Source of the DNA: Neorhizobium sp. JUb45
GTDB taxonomy: Bacteria > Pseudomonadota > Alphaproteobacteria > Rhizobiales > Rhizobiaceae
Assembly (NCBI RefSeq): GCF_004343585.1
Contig: NZ_SLYW01000002.1
Coordinates: 372,001-436,000, forward strand
DNA length: 64,000 nt
Direction: 5' to 3'
Shown here: positions 8,053-16,151 of the stretch, in pieces
Layout of the letters: the number at the start of each line of letters is the position of its first letter
How positions within the stretch are numbered: the stretch's first letter is position 1
Program-made: the position numbers and the translations under genes
Notes under the pieces: generated by a model
Seen by the model: only the letters and a program-made list of their open reading frames with translations
Told to the model about the DNA's origin: nothing
Databases searched by the model: none

Positions 8053-8361
8053 ATGATACGCCATATCGTGTTTTTCACAGTCAAACCCGAAAACCTCGAT
8101 GCGGTGCGGGCGGGGCTTTCGTTGCTGACCGCCAATCCCCATGCGCAGCTTCTGGAAATCGGCACCAATGTGAAGACCGATCAGTGGGGCACCGAGATCG
8201 ATCTCGTGGTCTACGGCGAGTTCGTCGATGAGGCGGCTCTGGCCGCCTACAAGGCGCACCCGATTTATCAGCAGTCGATCGATGTGGTGAAGCCGATAAG
8301 GGAAATGCGGATTGCCGCGGATTATGATGTGGGCAAGGCAGTGACGGCGCCTCTGGGTTAG
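8053..8361 (+). CDS. Dabb (stress-responsive A/B barrel) domain protein
   Basis: A 102-residue single-domain protein. It opens with MIRHIVFFTVKPE and has LLEIGTNVKTD, DLVVYGEFVDEAALAAYKAH (read in two parts) and HPIYQQ, the typical arrangement of the Dabb dimeric alpha-beta barrel. Function in the family is poorly defined; members are stress-induced or act as small cyclases. The ATG at 8053 has a GGAG box. It shares a strand with its GTA neighbours but is not a known GTA component and is probably a passenger gene between terL and portal. Confidence 0.8.
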   Translation: MIRHIVFFTVKPENLDAVRAGLSLLTANPHAQLLEIGTNVKTDQWGTEIDLVVYGEFVDEAALAAYKAHPIYQQSIDVVKPIREMRIAADYDVGKAVTAPLG

Positions 8362-8399
8362 GGTTTTTCGGTTGGTGATTCTCGGCGGTTCTCCAGACA

Positions 8400-8543
8400 T
8401 CTTCTCCCCATCGGGGAGAAGTGCCGGAGCGTCAGCGAGGCGATGAGGGGGCGGCGCCGCCAGACCTTTCGATGCAGATTACCCCCTCATCCGACCCTTC
8501 GGGCCACCTTCTCCCCCATGGGGAGAAGGTATTGGGAGATCGC
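8400..8543 (+). repeat. Interspersed palindromic repeat, family A
   Basis: Intergenic copy before the portal gene. The outer pieces CTTCTCCCC-ATC-GGGGAGAAG and CTTCTCCCCC-ATGGGGAGAAGG are each self-complementary. The inner GCGATGAGGGGG and CCCCCTCATCCGACC blocks pair with each other, so the whole element can fold into one long cruciform-like structure. The left half is nearly identical to 5547-5640. Confidence 0.85.
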
Positions 8544-8599
8544 CGCGCCTTTTGTAATCCACCCGTTTGCGCCGCTATCAAACACAAGGATAACCCGAG

Positions 8600-9784
8600 A
8601 TGAAATCTCCGTTTCGCCTGCCGCGGTTTTTCGCGGGGGATGGCAAAGCCGTGTCTGGATCACCGGAGGCGAAGGCGGTGTCCGGCGTCGGGGCGGCTTT
8701 TGCCGTGATTGCCGGCGAGGGCGCGGCGCATTGGTCGGGGCGGTCCTATGCGGCACTGGCGCGGGCCGGGTTCATGAAAAACCCGGTGGCGCATCGGGCT
8801 GTGCGGATGATCGCCGAAGCGGCGGCTTGCGTGCCGTGGCTGGCCTATGAGGGCAAGGTCGAGGTGGATGATCATGCCGCACTTTCGCTGCTGTTGCGGC
8901 CGAACGGGCGCCAGGGCGGGGCGGATTTTTTCGAGGCGCTGTACGGGCATCTGCTGCTTTCGGGCAATGCCTATGTGGAGCCGCTGTTTGTGGGTGGGCG
9001 TTTGAGGGAGCTGCATCTGCTTCGGCCCGACCGGGTGGCGATCGTCGAGGGGCGGGATGGCTGGCCGCTGGCCTATGATTATCGGGCCGGCGGCGTGGTG
9101 CGGCGTTTGCCGGCCGAGGTGGAGAATGATGGCCTGGCGGTGCTGCACCTGAAATTGTTTCATCCGCTGGAGGATCATTGCGGTCTTTCGCCGCTGGTGG
9201 CGGCCGGGGCGGCGCTTGATCTTTCCAATGCGGCTGCCGGTTGGAACAAGGCGCTGCTCGACAATTCGGCGCGGCCTTCCGGGGCGCTGGTCTATCAGCC
9301 CAAGGATGGCGGCAATCTTTCGCCCGACCAGTATGACCGGCTGCGCGAGGAGCTGGAGGCGGGTTATGCCGGTGCGGTGAATGCCGGGCGTCCGCTGCTG
9401 CTGGAAGGCGGACTGGACTGGAAGGCGATGGCGCTTTCGCCGAAAGACATGGATTTCATGGAGGCGAAAAACGGGGCGGCGCGCGACATCGCGCTCGGCC
9501 TCGGTGTGCCGCCGATGCTGCTGGGCATTCCCGGCGACAATACCTATGCCAATTATCAGGAGGCGCATCGGGCGTTTTATCGCCTCACCGTGCTGCCGAT
9601 GATTTTTCGCACGGCGGCGAGTTTTTCCGCCTGGCTGTGCGGAGTGCTGGGAGAAGGGTTGCGGCTGGAACCGGATCTCGACCGGGTGGCGGGGCTTTCT
9701 ACCGAGCGCGAGGCCTTGTGGGCACGGGTGGGGGCGGCGGCGTTTCTGACCGACGACGAAAAACGTGAAACGGTGGGATATTGA
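8600..9784 (+). CDS. GTA/HK97-family portal protein (gp3-like)
   Basis: A 394-residue portal protein forming the dodecameric ring at the capsid vertex through which DNA is packaged. Family signatures visible are KNPVAHRAVRMIAEAAA near residue 58, GNAYVEP (about 130), LFHPLEDHCGLSPL (about 190), the clip region with WNKALLDNSARPSGAL, and GDNTYANYQEAHRAFYR near 315, which is diagnostic for HK97 portals. Length is normal. The ATG is preceded by an AAGGA-like box (AAGGATAACCCGAG). Next in canonical GTA order would be the prohead protease, but a toxin-antitoxin module and two other genes intervene. Confidence 0.92.
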   Translation: MKSPFRLPRFFAGDGKAVSGSPEAKAVSGVGAAFAVIAGEGAAHWSGRSYAALARAGFMKNPVAHRAVRMIAEAAACVPWLAYEGKVEVDDHAALSLLLRPNGRQGGADFFEALYGHLLLSGNAYVEPLFVGGRLRELHLLRPDRVAIVEGRDGWPLAYDYRAGGVVRRLPAEVENDGLAVLHLKLFHPLEDHCGLSPLVAAGAALDLSNAAAGWNKALLDNSARPSGALVYQPKDGGNLSPDQYDRLREELEAGYAGAVNAGRPLLLEGGLDWKAMALSPKDMDFMEAKNGAARDIALGLGVPPMLLGIPGDNTYANYQEAHRAFYRLTVLPMIFRTAASFSAWLCGVLGEGLRLEPDLDRVAGLSTEREALWARVGAAAFLTDDEKRETVGY

Positions 9785-9805
9785 CGGTCGGCGGCGGCGG
9801 GCGCA

Positions 9806-9830
9806 ATTTGTAATACCGCGTATTACAAAT
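9806..9830. promoter_or_regulatory. Palindromic operator of the toxin-antitoxin module
   Basis: ATTTGTAATAC (9806-9816), CGC, then GTATTACAAAT (9820-9830): a perfect inverted repeat with 11-bp arms. It ends directly at the GGAGG ribosome binding site of the CopG-type antitoxin gene, the expected place for autorepression by a ribbon-helix-helix antitoxin. Confidence 0.8.
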
Positions 9831-9840
9831 GGAGGTTCTT

Positions 9841-10104
9841 ATGGCCGATAAACCTGTTCTGTCCGATCCGATCACGCTCAGGGTACCGCTGGATATTCTC
9901 GAGGACATCGAAAAGATCGCCGAGGCGAGCGAGCGCAGCCGCAGCTGGGTGATCGTGCGGGCGTTGAAGTATTACATGATGGCGGAGGGCAATGACGTTC
10001 TGCAGATCCTGAAAGGCGAAGAGCAGATCGCCAATGGCGAAAGCATGGACGCCGAGGAATTTTTCGCCGAGCTGCTCGACGAGCGCAAGGACGCCGCGGA
10101 ATGA
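9841..10104 (+). CDS. Ribbon-helix-helix (CopG/ParD-like) antitoxin
   Basis: An 87-residue protein whose N-terminal half carries the RHH pattern: the DPITLRVPLDILEDIEKIA strand-helix, then SERSRSWVIVRALKYYM, typical of CopG/ParD antitoxins that bind operator DNA as dimers. The acidic C-terminal tail (MDAEEFFAELLDERKD) is the likely toxin-binding segment. The ATG at 9841 has GGAGG six bases upstream. The stop overlaps the toxin start (ATGA at 10101-10104). It would neutralise the downstream ParE-like toxin and repress its own promoter at the 9806-9830 palindrome. Confidence 0.88.
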   Translation: MADKPVLSDPITLRVPLDILEDIEKIAEASERSRSWVIVRALKYYMMAEGNDVLQILKGEEQIANGESMDAEEFFAELLDERKDAAE

Positions 10105-10397
10105 AGCTCAGGCTCTCGAAAAATGCGATCCGCTTTATTCGGCAGGAACACGCCTATCTGGAGCGTTTTAACCCGCACGCGGCCGAGGCCGTGGTGTTGC
10201 AATTGCAGAAGGCGTTTCGCCTTCTCGCGGACCATCCTATGGCTGGGGTTGAGGAGAGCATCCTGCCGGGACGTCGGCACTTTGTCTCGGGTGATTATGT
10301 CATCAGCTACCGGATCGGCCCGAAAGGTTTGACCGTTTCGTATATTCGCCACGGTCGTCAGATCGCACCGGACCTGGAAAAGGACGAGGATCTTTAG
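10101..10397 (+). CDS. RelE/ParE-family toxin
   Basis: A 98-residue protein with the ParE/RelE fold pattern: KNAIRFIRQEHAYLERFNP, LLADHPMAGVEES, GRRHFVSGDYVISYRI and the terminal VSYIRHGRQ strand. Family members poison gyrase (ParE) or cleave mRNA on the ribosome (RelE); the IRHGRQ ending and lack of obvious RelE catalytic residues favour ParE-like. It is translationally coupled to the antitoxin by a 4-base overlap. The pair sits between the portal and prohead protease genes of the GTA, where no known GTA carries one. Confidence 0.88.
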   Translation: MKLRLSKNAIRFIRQEHAYLERFNPHAAEAVVLQLQKAFRLLADHPMAGVEESILPGRRHFVSGDYVISYRIGPKGLTVSYIRHGRQIAPDLEKDEDL

Positions 10398-10639
10398 GGC
10401 GAGTTCATCCGGTCAGTGAAGTCGTTCACTCAACCTCTCAAAACCCGGACTCACTCTGTCAGCAATCTGCGCCAAGTGATTCTGGCGACTCGCGAAAACA
10501 TCAAAAGTTAAAGCGGTTTCGAGGCGGGAGCGATGGTTCCTGCAACCTCGGCCGGGCGGTTTTTGTCCGCGCGCAACACCGTCATCGTCGCATGGCTATG
10601 CCTGTGACGGATCCTCAATCTCGCAGGGAATGGTTAACA

Positions 10640-10981
10640 ATGACTGAACTGGGCACCGATCTCGGAGCCGGTATCGGCAACGATGCCGGCGTGTGGGCCG
10701 CGCGGGTAGTGGGGGCGGTGGCAGGCGCGAGCGTCTCGCTGATCTATCTTCTGCCCAAAAGCCGGCGCGAGGCCTTGAGCCGGTTTGCCACAGGCGTCAG
10801 CTGCGGGCTTATTTTTGGCGGGCCGGCGGGGATATGGCTGGCTGAGCGGCTGGGGATATCCGATGCCGTTTCCGGCTCCGATCTGATGCTGGCCGGATCG
10901 GCGGCGGCGAGCCTGTGTGCCTGGTGGGTGCTGGGGGCGCTGTCACGGATCGCGGCGCGCTATGGGAAGAAATCGGGATAG
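10640..10981 (+). CDS. Holin-like small integral membrane protein
   Basis: A 113-residue protein with three predicted membrane helices (about residues 18-37, 46-68 and 80-105), the middle one glycine-rich (GLIFGGPAGIWLAERLG), and a basic C-terminus. Size and topology are like class I holins, and it lies in the GTA cluster with an endolysin gene upstream. I recall Rhizobiaceae proteins of this position annotated DUF6107, unverified. The ATG at 10640 was chosen because the hydrophilic N-terminus MTELGTDLGAG follows; an in-frame ATG at 10592 has no ribosome site. Confidence 0.5.
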   Translation: MTELGTDLGAGIGNDAGVWAARVVGAVAGASVSLIYLLPKSRREALSRFATGVSCGLIFGGPAGIWLAERLGISDAVSGSDLMLAGSAAASLCAWWVLGALSRIAARYGKKSG

Positions 10982-10984
10982 GTT

Positions 10985-11278
10985 TCAGACGCCGTCGGTC
11001 GCATCGAGACTGCCGCCGCCGTGATAGGTGTCGGCGCTCAGTATGTATTTCTGGCCGCAGCCGGAGCATCGAAAGGTGTTCTGGATGATCTCGTGCCATG
11101 GGCCTTCTGCCGCGAGGGTGGAGAAGGCCGGGGCGGTGATGGTGGCGCTGTAGGCCGGCAGGACGGTGAGGCGGTTCTGCGCGACGGCGGCCTGCAATGA
11201 CAGGATAACCGCTGTGAGATCGGCCGGCAGGCGGATCTGGCGCGGTGATGAAAAGTCCGCACAGGTGCTGCAGGCCAT
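10985..11278 (-). CDS. Small zinc-ribbon-like protein, unknown
   Basis: A 97-residue protein with two cysteine pairs: ACSTC at residues 2-6 and FRCSGCGQKY near residue 70. These could bind one zinc. The middle is alternating hydrophobic strand-like sequence (NRLTVLPAYSATITAPAF). The ATG at 11276-11278 has an AAAGGAA box. It is transcribed opposite to the GTA genes, with its stop four bases from the end of the holin-like gene and its start facing the protease gene. No family recognised; it is not a canonical GTA gene. Confidence 0.65.
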   Translation of the reverse strand: MACSTCADFSSPRQIRLPADLTAVILSLQAAVAQNRLTVLPAYSATITAPAFSTLAAEGPWHEIIQNTFRCSGCGQKYILSADTYHGGGSLDATDGV

Positions 11279-11385
11279 GTGTCGTTCCTTTGCCGTTCGT
11301 AGAACGGTGCATATCGGGCTGTGGCTGTGCCGGGCAAGGCGCGCAGCGGCGCAAAGAAAAAATCAGGACACCAAGGAGAAATTTC

Positions 11386-11961
11386 ATGCACGCTTATCGC
11401 GGGCCTCGCTCCACTGCGCGCAAATTCGCCAATCTGGAACTGGCCGGGGTGAGCGGCGACGGGGTATTTTCCGGTTATGCCAGCGTGTTTGGCGAGGTCG
11501 ATCTCGGCCGCGACACCATTGAACGCGGGGCATTCCGGCAGTCGCTGGTGGAGCGTGGCGCGGGGCAGGTGCGCATGCTCTACCAGCATGATCCGGCCGA
11601 GCCGATCGGGGCCTGGAAGACCATTCGCGAGGATGCGCGCGGGCTTTATGTCGAGGGCATGTTGTCGCCCGGCGTGGCGCGGGCGCGGGAAGTGTTTTCG
11701 CTGATGAAGACGGGCGCGCTGGACGGGCTTTCGATCGGTTTTCGCAGTGTGAAGGCCCGCACCGACGCCAAGACCGGGGTGCGGCGCATTCTCGAAGCCG
11801 AGCTTTGGGAGATTTCCGTCGTGACCTTTCCGATGTTGCCTTCGGCGCGGGTATCCGACGTGAAGCATGCGCGGTTCTTTCGCGACCGGGAAACCGAACT
11901 CGTCCGCCAGATGCGGCGGGCGGCAAAGCTGATGTTTGCCTCAACCTTCAGATCAACGTGA
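11386..11961 (+). CDS. GTA/HK97-family prohead protease (gp4-like)
   Basis: A 191-residue serine protease (U35 family) that processes the major capsid protein during prohead maturation. It shows GYASVFGEVDLGRD (strand plus turn typical of the family), the catalytic His in YQHDPAEPIG (H68), the catalytic Ser in LDGLSIGF (S116), and the ELWEISVVTFPM motif near residue 145. The ATG at 11386 follows AGGAG. It lies just upstream of the capsid gene, the canonical order. Confidence 0.93.
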   Translation: MHAYRGPRSTARKFANLELAGVSGDGVFSGYASVFGEVDLGRDTIERGAFRQSLVERGAGQVRMLYQHDPAEPIGAWKTIREDARGLYVEGMLSPGVARAREVFSLMKTGALDGLSIGFRSVKARTDAKTGVRRILEAELWEISVVTFPMLPSARVSDVKHARFFRDRETELVRQMRRAAKLMFASTFRST

Positions 11962-11988
11962 AAAATCCAACCATTGGGGATGATCGAG

Positions 11989-13239
11989 ATGACGGAACAG
12001 ATGCGTGTGGCGCCTGAAATCAAGGCCGTGCCGGACACGGTGACGGCGGCTTTCGAGGATTTCATGGAGGCATTCGAAGCCTTCAAGGAGGTCAATGACA
12101 GGAGGCTCGGCGAGATCGAGGAAAAGATGTCAGCCGATGTGGTGACGCGCGACAGGATGGAACGCATCAACCGGGCCGTCGACGACAACAAAAAGGTGCT
12201 CGACCAGCTGCTGCTCAAGAAGGCGCGACCGGCCCTCGGATCTGGCCGGGAGATCGGGCCGGAAGCGGCGGAACACAAGGCGGCTTTCGATGCCTATATC
12301 CGCCGTGGCGACGAGCAGGGTCTGCGCGAGCTGGAGGCCAAGGCGTTTTCGGGTTCTGCCGGGGCGGATGGCGGATATCTGGTGCCGCCGGAGACGGATA
12401 ACGAGATCGGCCGGCGCATCTCTGTCGTTTCGCCGATGCGTGCGCTTTCAACCGTGCGGACGGTTTCCGGTGCCGTGCTGAAAAAGCCGTTTGCGGCGGC
12501 GGGGCTGGCGACCGGATGGGTTTCCGAGACGGCGGCGCGGCCGCAGACCGATACGCCGCAGCTGTCCGAACTGACCTTTCCGACCATGGAGCTTTACGCC
12601 ATGCCGGCGGCGACACAGGCGCTGCTGGATGATGCAGCCGTCGATATCGAGGCCTGGATTGCCGGTGAGGTGGATGTGGTGTTTGCCGAGCAGGAGGGCG
12701 ACGCCTTCATTCGCGGCGATGGCGTCAACAAGCCCAAGGGTTTTCTGTCTTATCCGACGGTGGCCGAGGAGGATTGGGCCTGGGGCAGCCTCGGCCATGT
12801 GGCGACCGGCGTGGCGGGTGGTTTCAAGGCGGCAAACCCCTCCGATACGCTGGTGGATGTGATCTATGCGCTGAAGGCCAAACATCGCCAGAACGCCACG
12901 TTCCTGATGAACCGGCGCACCCAGGCCGAGGTTCGAAAATTCAAGGATGCGGATGGCAATTACCTGTGGCGCCCGCCGGCATCGGTGGGCCAAGCGGCAT
13001 CGCTGATCGGTTTTCCGGTGGCGGAAGCGGAAGAGATGCCGGACATCGCCGCCAATGCGACGGCGATCGCCTTCGGGGATTTTCGCTCGGGTTATCTGGT
13101 GGTGGATCGGGCCGGGGTGCGGATTTTGCGCGATCCCTATTCGGCCAAGCCGTACGTGCTGTTCTACACCACCAAGCGGGTTGGGGGTGGGGTACAGAAT
13201 TTCGAGGCGATCAAGGTGGTGAAGTTTTCGGCCAGCTAA
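11989..13239 (+). CDS. GTA/HK97-fold major capsid protein (gp5-like)
   Basis: A 416-residue HK97-type capsid subunit. Residues 1-90 form a charged coiled-coil-like scaffold region (FMEAFEAFKEVNDRRLGEIE) normally removed by the prohead protease. The mature part begins near residue 110 and has SGSAGADGGYLVPPE, SPMRALSTVRTVSG, FPTMELYAMPAATQALLDDA (in two parts), NGxKPKGFL-like GVNKPKGFLSYPTV, and AIAFGDFRSGYLVVDR near the C-terminus, all standard for this family. Two in-frame ATGs exist (11980, 11989); 11989 has a better spaced GGGGA box. Confidence 0.93.
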   Translation: MTEQMRVAPEIKAVPDTVTAAFEDFMEAFEAFKEVNDRRLGEIEEKMSADVVTRDRMERINRAVDDNKKVLDQLLLKKARPALGSGREIGPEAAEHKAAFDAYIRRGDEQGLRELEAKAFSGSAGADGGYLVPPETDNEIGRRISVVSPMRALSTVRTVSGAVLKKPFAAAGLATGWVSETAARPQTDTPQLSELTFPTMELYAMPAATQALLDDAAVDIEAWIAGEVDVVFAEQEGDAFIRGDGVNKPKGFLSYPTVAEEDWAWGSLGHVATGVAGGFKAANPSDTLVDVIYALKAKHRQNATFLMNRRTQAEVRKFKDADGNYLWRPPASVGQAASLIGFPVAEAEEMPDIAANATAIAFGDFRSGYLVVDRAGVRILRDPYSAKPYVLFYTTKRVGGGVQNFEAIKVVKFSAS

Positions 13240-13262
13240 TGTGATTTTTTCGGATGCGGTTA

Positions 13263-13435
13263 GCCCCTCACCAACAAAATCTATGACTTAGCCTATTGGC
13301 TAAGATCATGATTTTGTGTCCTCTCCCACAAGGGGAGAGGTAAAGACGCTGCGGCCCTATCTCTCCCCCTGCGGGAGAGAAAGCGATTTCAGCATCTTAG
13401 CTTTAGCTAAGTGCTAGAAATCGCAAGTGAGGGGC
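13263..13435 (+). repeat. Interspersed palindromic repeat, family C, copy 1
   Basis: Contains the hairpins CCTCTCCC-ACAA-GGGGAGAGG and CTCTCCCCC-TGC-GGGAGAG, and a nested stem GCGATTTC...CTTAGC-TTTA-GCTAAG...GAAATCGC, bounded by CCCCTCACC on the left and GTGAGGGG on the right. A second copy with the same block order lies at 17168-17337, also between GTA genes. It separates the capsid and connector genes. Confidence 0.85.
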
Positions 13436-13469
13436 CAACACCGCACAACGCAACCTCGCGGGACCTCCC

Positions 13470-14039
13470 ATGACCTATATCCTGACCACTCCGCCCACCG
13501 CGGAGCCGATCACGCTTGCCGACGTCAAAGCGCATCTGCGGCTTGATGACGGCAATGAGGATACGCTTATCTCTTCCCTCATCACCACCGCACGCGAACA
13601 TCTGGAGCGCGAGACCGGGCTTTGCCTGATCACCCAGACATGGCGGCTGTGCCTCGATCTCTGGCCGCGCGACGGCATCCTGAAGATTGTCAGGTTTCCA
13701 GTGCAAGCCATTGAGAACGTGACGGTTTATGATGCGGCTGGTGCGCCGGTTGATGTGTCACTTGAAGATCATCTGCTCGATGGCCAAAGCCGGCCGGTGC
13801 GGCTGTGGCTGCGTGATCCGCCGGCGCCGGGACAGGTGATGAACGGTATCGAGATCACCTTTGTTGCCGGTTTCGGGGAGGGCGGTGCCGATGTGCCGGA
13901 CGGGTTGAAACGGGCCATGCTGCTGCATGTGGCGCATATGTTTGCGTTCCGCGGCGTGGTGGCGCTGGAGAGCCAGCCGGCCGGCATTCCCGATGGCTAT
14001 GAGCGGCTGATCGCCTCTTACCGGCTGCGGAGGCTCTAA
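13470..14039 (+). CDS. GTA head-tail connector protein (gp6-like)
   Basis: A 189-residue protein of the phage gp6/YqbG-like head-tail connector family (conserved phiE125 gp8-type annotation). It starts with the conserved ITLADVKAHLRLD segment, followed by EDTLISSLITTAREHLERETG, the alpha-helical core of the connector ring. Its C-terminal part has ITFVAGFGE, VPDGLKRAMLLHVAHMF and the ending IASYRLRRL, which is common in this family. Position after the capsid gene matches g6 of RcGTA. The upstream repeat replaces the usual short spacer. Confidence 0.9.
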   Translation: MTYILTTPPTAEPITLADVKAHLRLDDGNEDTLISSLITTAREHLERETGLCLITQTWRLCLDLWPRDGILKIVRFPVQAIENVTVYDAAGAPVDVSLEDHLLDGQSRPVRLWLRDPPAPGQVMNGIEITFVAGFGEGGADVPDGLKRAMLLHVAHMFAFRGVVALESQPAGIPDGYERLIASYRLRRL

Positions 14040-14041
14040 AC

Positions 14042-14380
14042 ATGCCGGTCACGTTTTTCGATCCCGGACAGATGACGGCGCGGCTGGAGCTTGAAGTGGC
14101 CGAGGCGCTGCCGGATGGGCAGGGCGGCGCGGTGATGGTCTGGACCATTGCGTCGTCGATGTGGGCGCGGATCGAGCCGGTGTCGTTCGTGGTGTCTGAA
14201 AAGGGGGCGGCGGCCGAGAGCGCCACCGTGACGCACCGGATCTGGGTGCGGTTTCGTGACGGCGTTTTGGGCGGACAACGGTTTCGCAAGGGGGAGCGTC
14301 TATTCGCCATCAGGGCGGTGCGCGATCCCGATGAGACGCGGCGGTATCTCGTCTGCCATTGCGAGGAGGAGGGGCGCTGA
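14042..14380 (+). CDS. GTA head closure / head-tail adaptor (gp7-like)
   Basis: A 112-residue phage head-tail adaptor family protein (SPP1 gp16-like fold). Typical features are the beta-rich RLELEVAEALPDGQGG, the WTIASSMWARIEPV strand and THRIWVRFRDGV. The ATG is two bases after the connector stop, with a GGAG box inside the end of the connector gene. It overlaps the next gene by TGATG. It seals the portal-connector complex in related particles. Confidence 0.87.
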   Translation: MPVTFFDPGQMTARLELEVAEALPDGQGGAVMVWTIASSMWARIEPVSFVVSEKGAAAESATVTHRIWVRFRDGVLGGQRFRKGERLFAIRAVRDPDETRRYLVCHCEEEGR

Positions 14381-14769
14381 TGGCGGTGAATGCGCTGATG
14401 AAGGCGATTTTTGCGCGGCTTTCCGGTGATGCCGAATTGCGGGCGCTGGTGGGGCCGGATGGCGTGCGCGACCGCATGCTGGCGCGGGCCGAGCTGCCTT
14501 GCGTGGTGTTTGGCGAGACCGACAGCCGCGATGAGGATGGCGAGACGCTGCAGGTGCATCTGATCACGCTGGAAGTGTGGTCACTGTCGGAGGGGCGGCG
14601 GGAGACGCAGGTGATTGCGGCCCGCGTGCGAGCGCTGCTGCACGATGCGGCGATGGCGCTGGAGGGCGCGGTTCTGGTGAGCCTTTTGCATCGGGGCACG
14701 CGGACGCGGCGCGAGGCGAAAACGAAATTTCAGCTGGCGGAAATGCGGTTCAGGGCGGTGACGGAATGA
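14380..14769 (+). CDS. GTA tail terminator, DUF3168 family (gp8-like)
   Basis: A 129-residue protein of the DUF3168 family that caps the tail tube at its junction with the head. It starts NALMKAIFARLSGD, includes ALVGPDGVRDRM, PCVVFGET, and HLITLEVWS, and ends with AEMRFRAVTE, all standard for DUF3168. The start overlaps the previous stop as TGATG. The last 20 bases overlap the 3' end of the convergent MFS gene, so the insertion of that gene left this one intact. Confidence 0.87.
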   Translation: MAVNALMKAIFARLSGDAELRALVGPDGVRDRMLARAELPCVVFGETDSRDEDGETLQVHLITLEVWSLSEGRRETQVIAARVRALLHDAAMALEGAVLVSLLHRGTRTRREAKTKFQLAEMRFRAVTE

Positions 14770-15970
14770 ATGCGGCTTGCGCCCGCACGCGCCGGACCAG
14801 CGCGATCAGCAGGATGATGGCGATCAGCGCGACGCCGGCAAGCGCGATGGCGGTGATGATCACTGTCGCCACGCCGGTGCGGTCGATCAGCATGGTGAAG
14901 ATGACGGGGGCGAGCGCATTGGCGATATTCTGCGGCATGGCGAGGCGGGTTGCCTGGCGGCCGTATTCGCGCGGCGAAAACAGCGCCAGCGGCAGTAGCG
15001 CGCGGGCGACCACGAGGATGCCAGAGCCAAAGCCGTAAAGCGCGATGAAAACCCAGAGACTGAACGCCGATGCGGGCAGGACAAGCAGGCCGGCGAAGGC
15101 GACAAGCATGAAGCTGCAGCCGGCAACCGAGGTGATGAACGGGTTGCCGCGCTTGCCGAGCAGCATATCGACACCGCGGGCGGAAATGCCGAGCACGCCA
15201 CGGGCGGCGGCAAGCTGCAGGGCGAATTCGGGCGTGGCGCCGAACTGGTGCAACACTTCCAGAAGCGAGGGTGAGAGGCCGAAGGTGACAAAGGAGGCGA
15301 TGGCGGTGGTGATCGCCACCAGCAGGAAGGCGCGTTTTCGGTCGCCCTCGTTCAGCGGCACCGGTGCGAAGTCTGCGCTGTCGCCGGATTTTTCGTAAGC
15401 GATCGGTTTGGGCAGGCCGAACAGATAGAGCGGCACGCAGACGAAAGCGTGCAGGGCCGCCGCCATCACCAGCGTGCTGCGCCAACCGGCAAGATCCGAG
15501 ATGACGCTGAGCAGCGGCCAGAAGATCGTGGCCGACAGGCCGGTGAACAGCATGAGGATGGCGATGGTGCGTTTGCCGCCGGCGCCCTCGCGCTCGACGA
15601 CGGCGGTGAAGGCCGGTGCGGACAGCGTGAAGGCGCCGCCGAGGCCAAGGATGACCCAGGATACCGCATAGGTGAGGATGCCGGTGGAGGCGGCCAGCAG
15701 GCAGAGGCCGACAGCGAAGAACAGCGAGCCCGCCGCCATCACGCGCGCGGCGCCGTGGCGATCGAGCATGCGGCCGACAAGCGGACTGGCCAGTGCGCTG
15801 ACCATCATCATTACCGACAGCCCGGCAAAAACCACCTCATTGGCAAGGCCGAGATCGGGCGCCAGCCTGCGGCCGAGCACGCCGACGGATTCGAAGGTCG
15901 TTCCCCAGCCGATCAGCTGCGTGACGGCGAGGACGCCGATTGTCTGGGCCGAACGGAGCGGAAAAGGCAT
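14750..15970 (-). CDS. MFS transporter inserted antisense in the GTA cluster
   Basis: A 406-residue major facilitator superfamily protein with about 12 hydrophobic helices. Loop 2-3 carries SPLVGRMLDRHGAAR, close to the MFS motif A, and EYGRQATRLA marks the equivalent loop in the second half. A long polar loop lies between helices 6 and 7. The substrate is unknown; the sequence resembles the oxalate/formate or multidrug-type efflux families only loosely. I chose the ATG at 15968-15970 (MPFPLRSAQT) because the upstream extension is polar and unlike MFS N-termini. It separates the tail-terminator and major tail genes, which are adjacent in canonical GTAs. Confidence 0.88.
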   Translation of the reverse strand: MPFPLRSAQTIGVLAVTQLIGWGTTFESVGVLGRRLAPDLGLANEVVFAGLSVMMMVSALASPLVGRMLDRHGAARVMAAGSLFFAVGLCLLAASTGILTYAVSWVILGLGGAFTLSAPAFTAVVEREGAGGKRTIAILMLFTGLSATIFWPLLSVISDLAGWRSTLVMAAALHAFVCVPLYLFGLPKPIAYEKSGDSADFAPVPLNEGDRKRAFLLVAITTAIASFVTFGLSPSLLEVLHQFGATPEFALQLAAARGVLGISARGVDMLLGKRGNPFITSVAGCSFMLVAFAGLLVLPASAFSLWVFIALYGFGSGILVVARALLPLALFSPREYGRQATRLAMPQNIANALAPVIFTMLIDRTGVATVIITAIALAGVALIAIILLIALVRRVRAQAAFIPSPP

Positions 15971-16151
15971 GGCGGGGATACGTGTCTGGATGAGGCGATG
16001 GACAGGGTGAGGGCATTTCAGCATCGGCCTGAAAACCGGAATCGATTTTCCGCCGGCACGATGCCGCTGGGTGCAAGCGTTAGCAGGCGTCTCCTTCTGC
16101 GGGAAGCCGCCGATGACAGCAAAATCAAACTCAAAGGCAAGGGAGCGCGGC

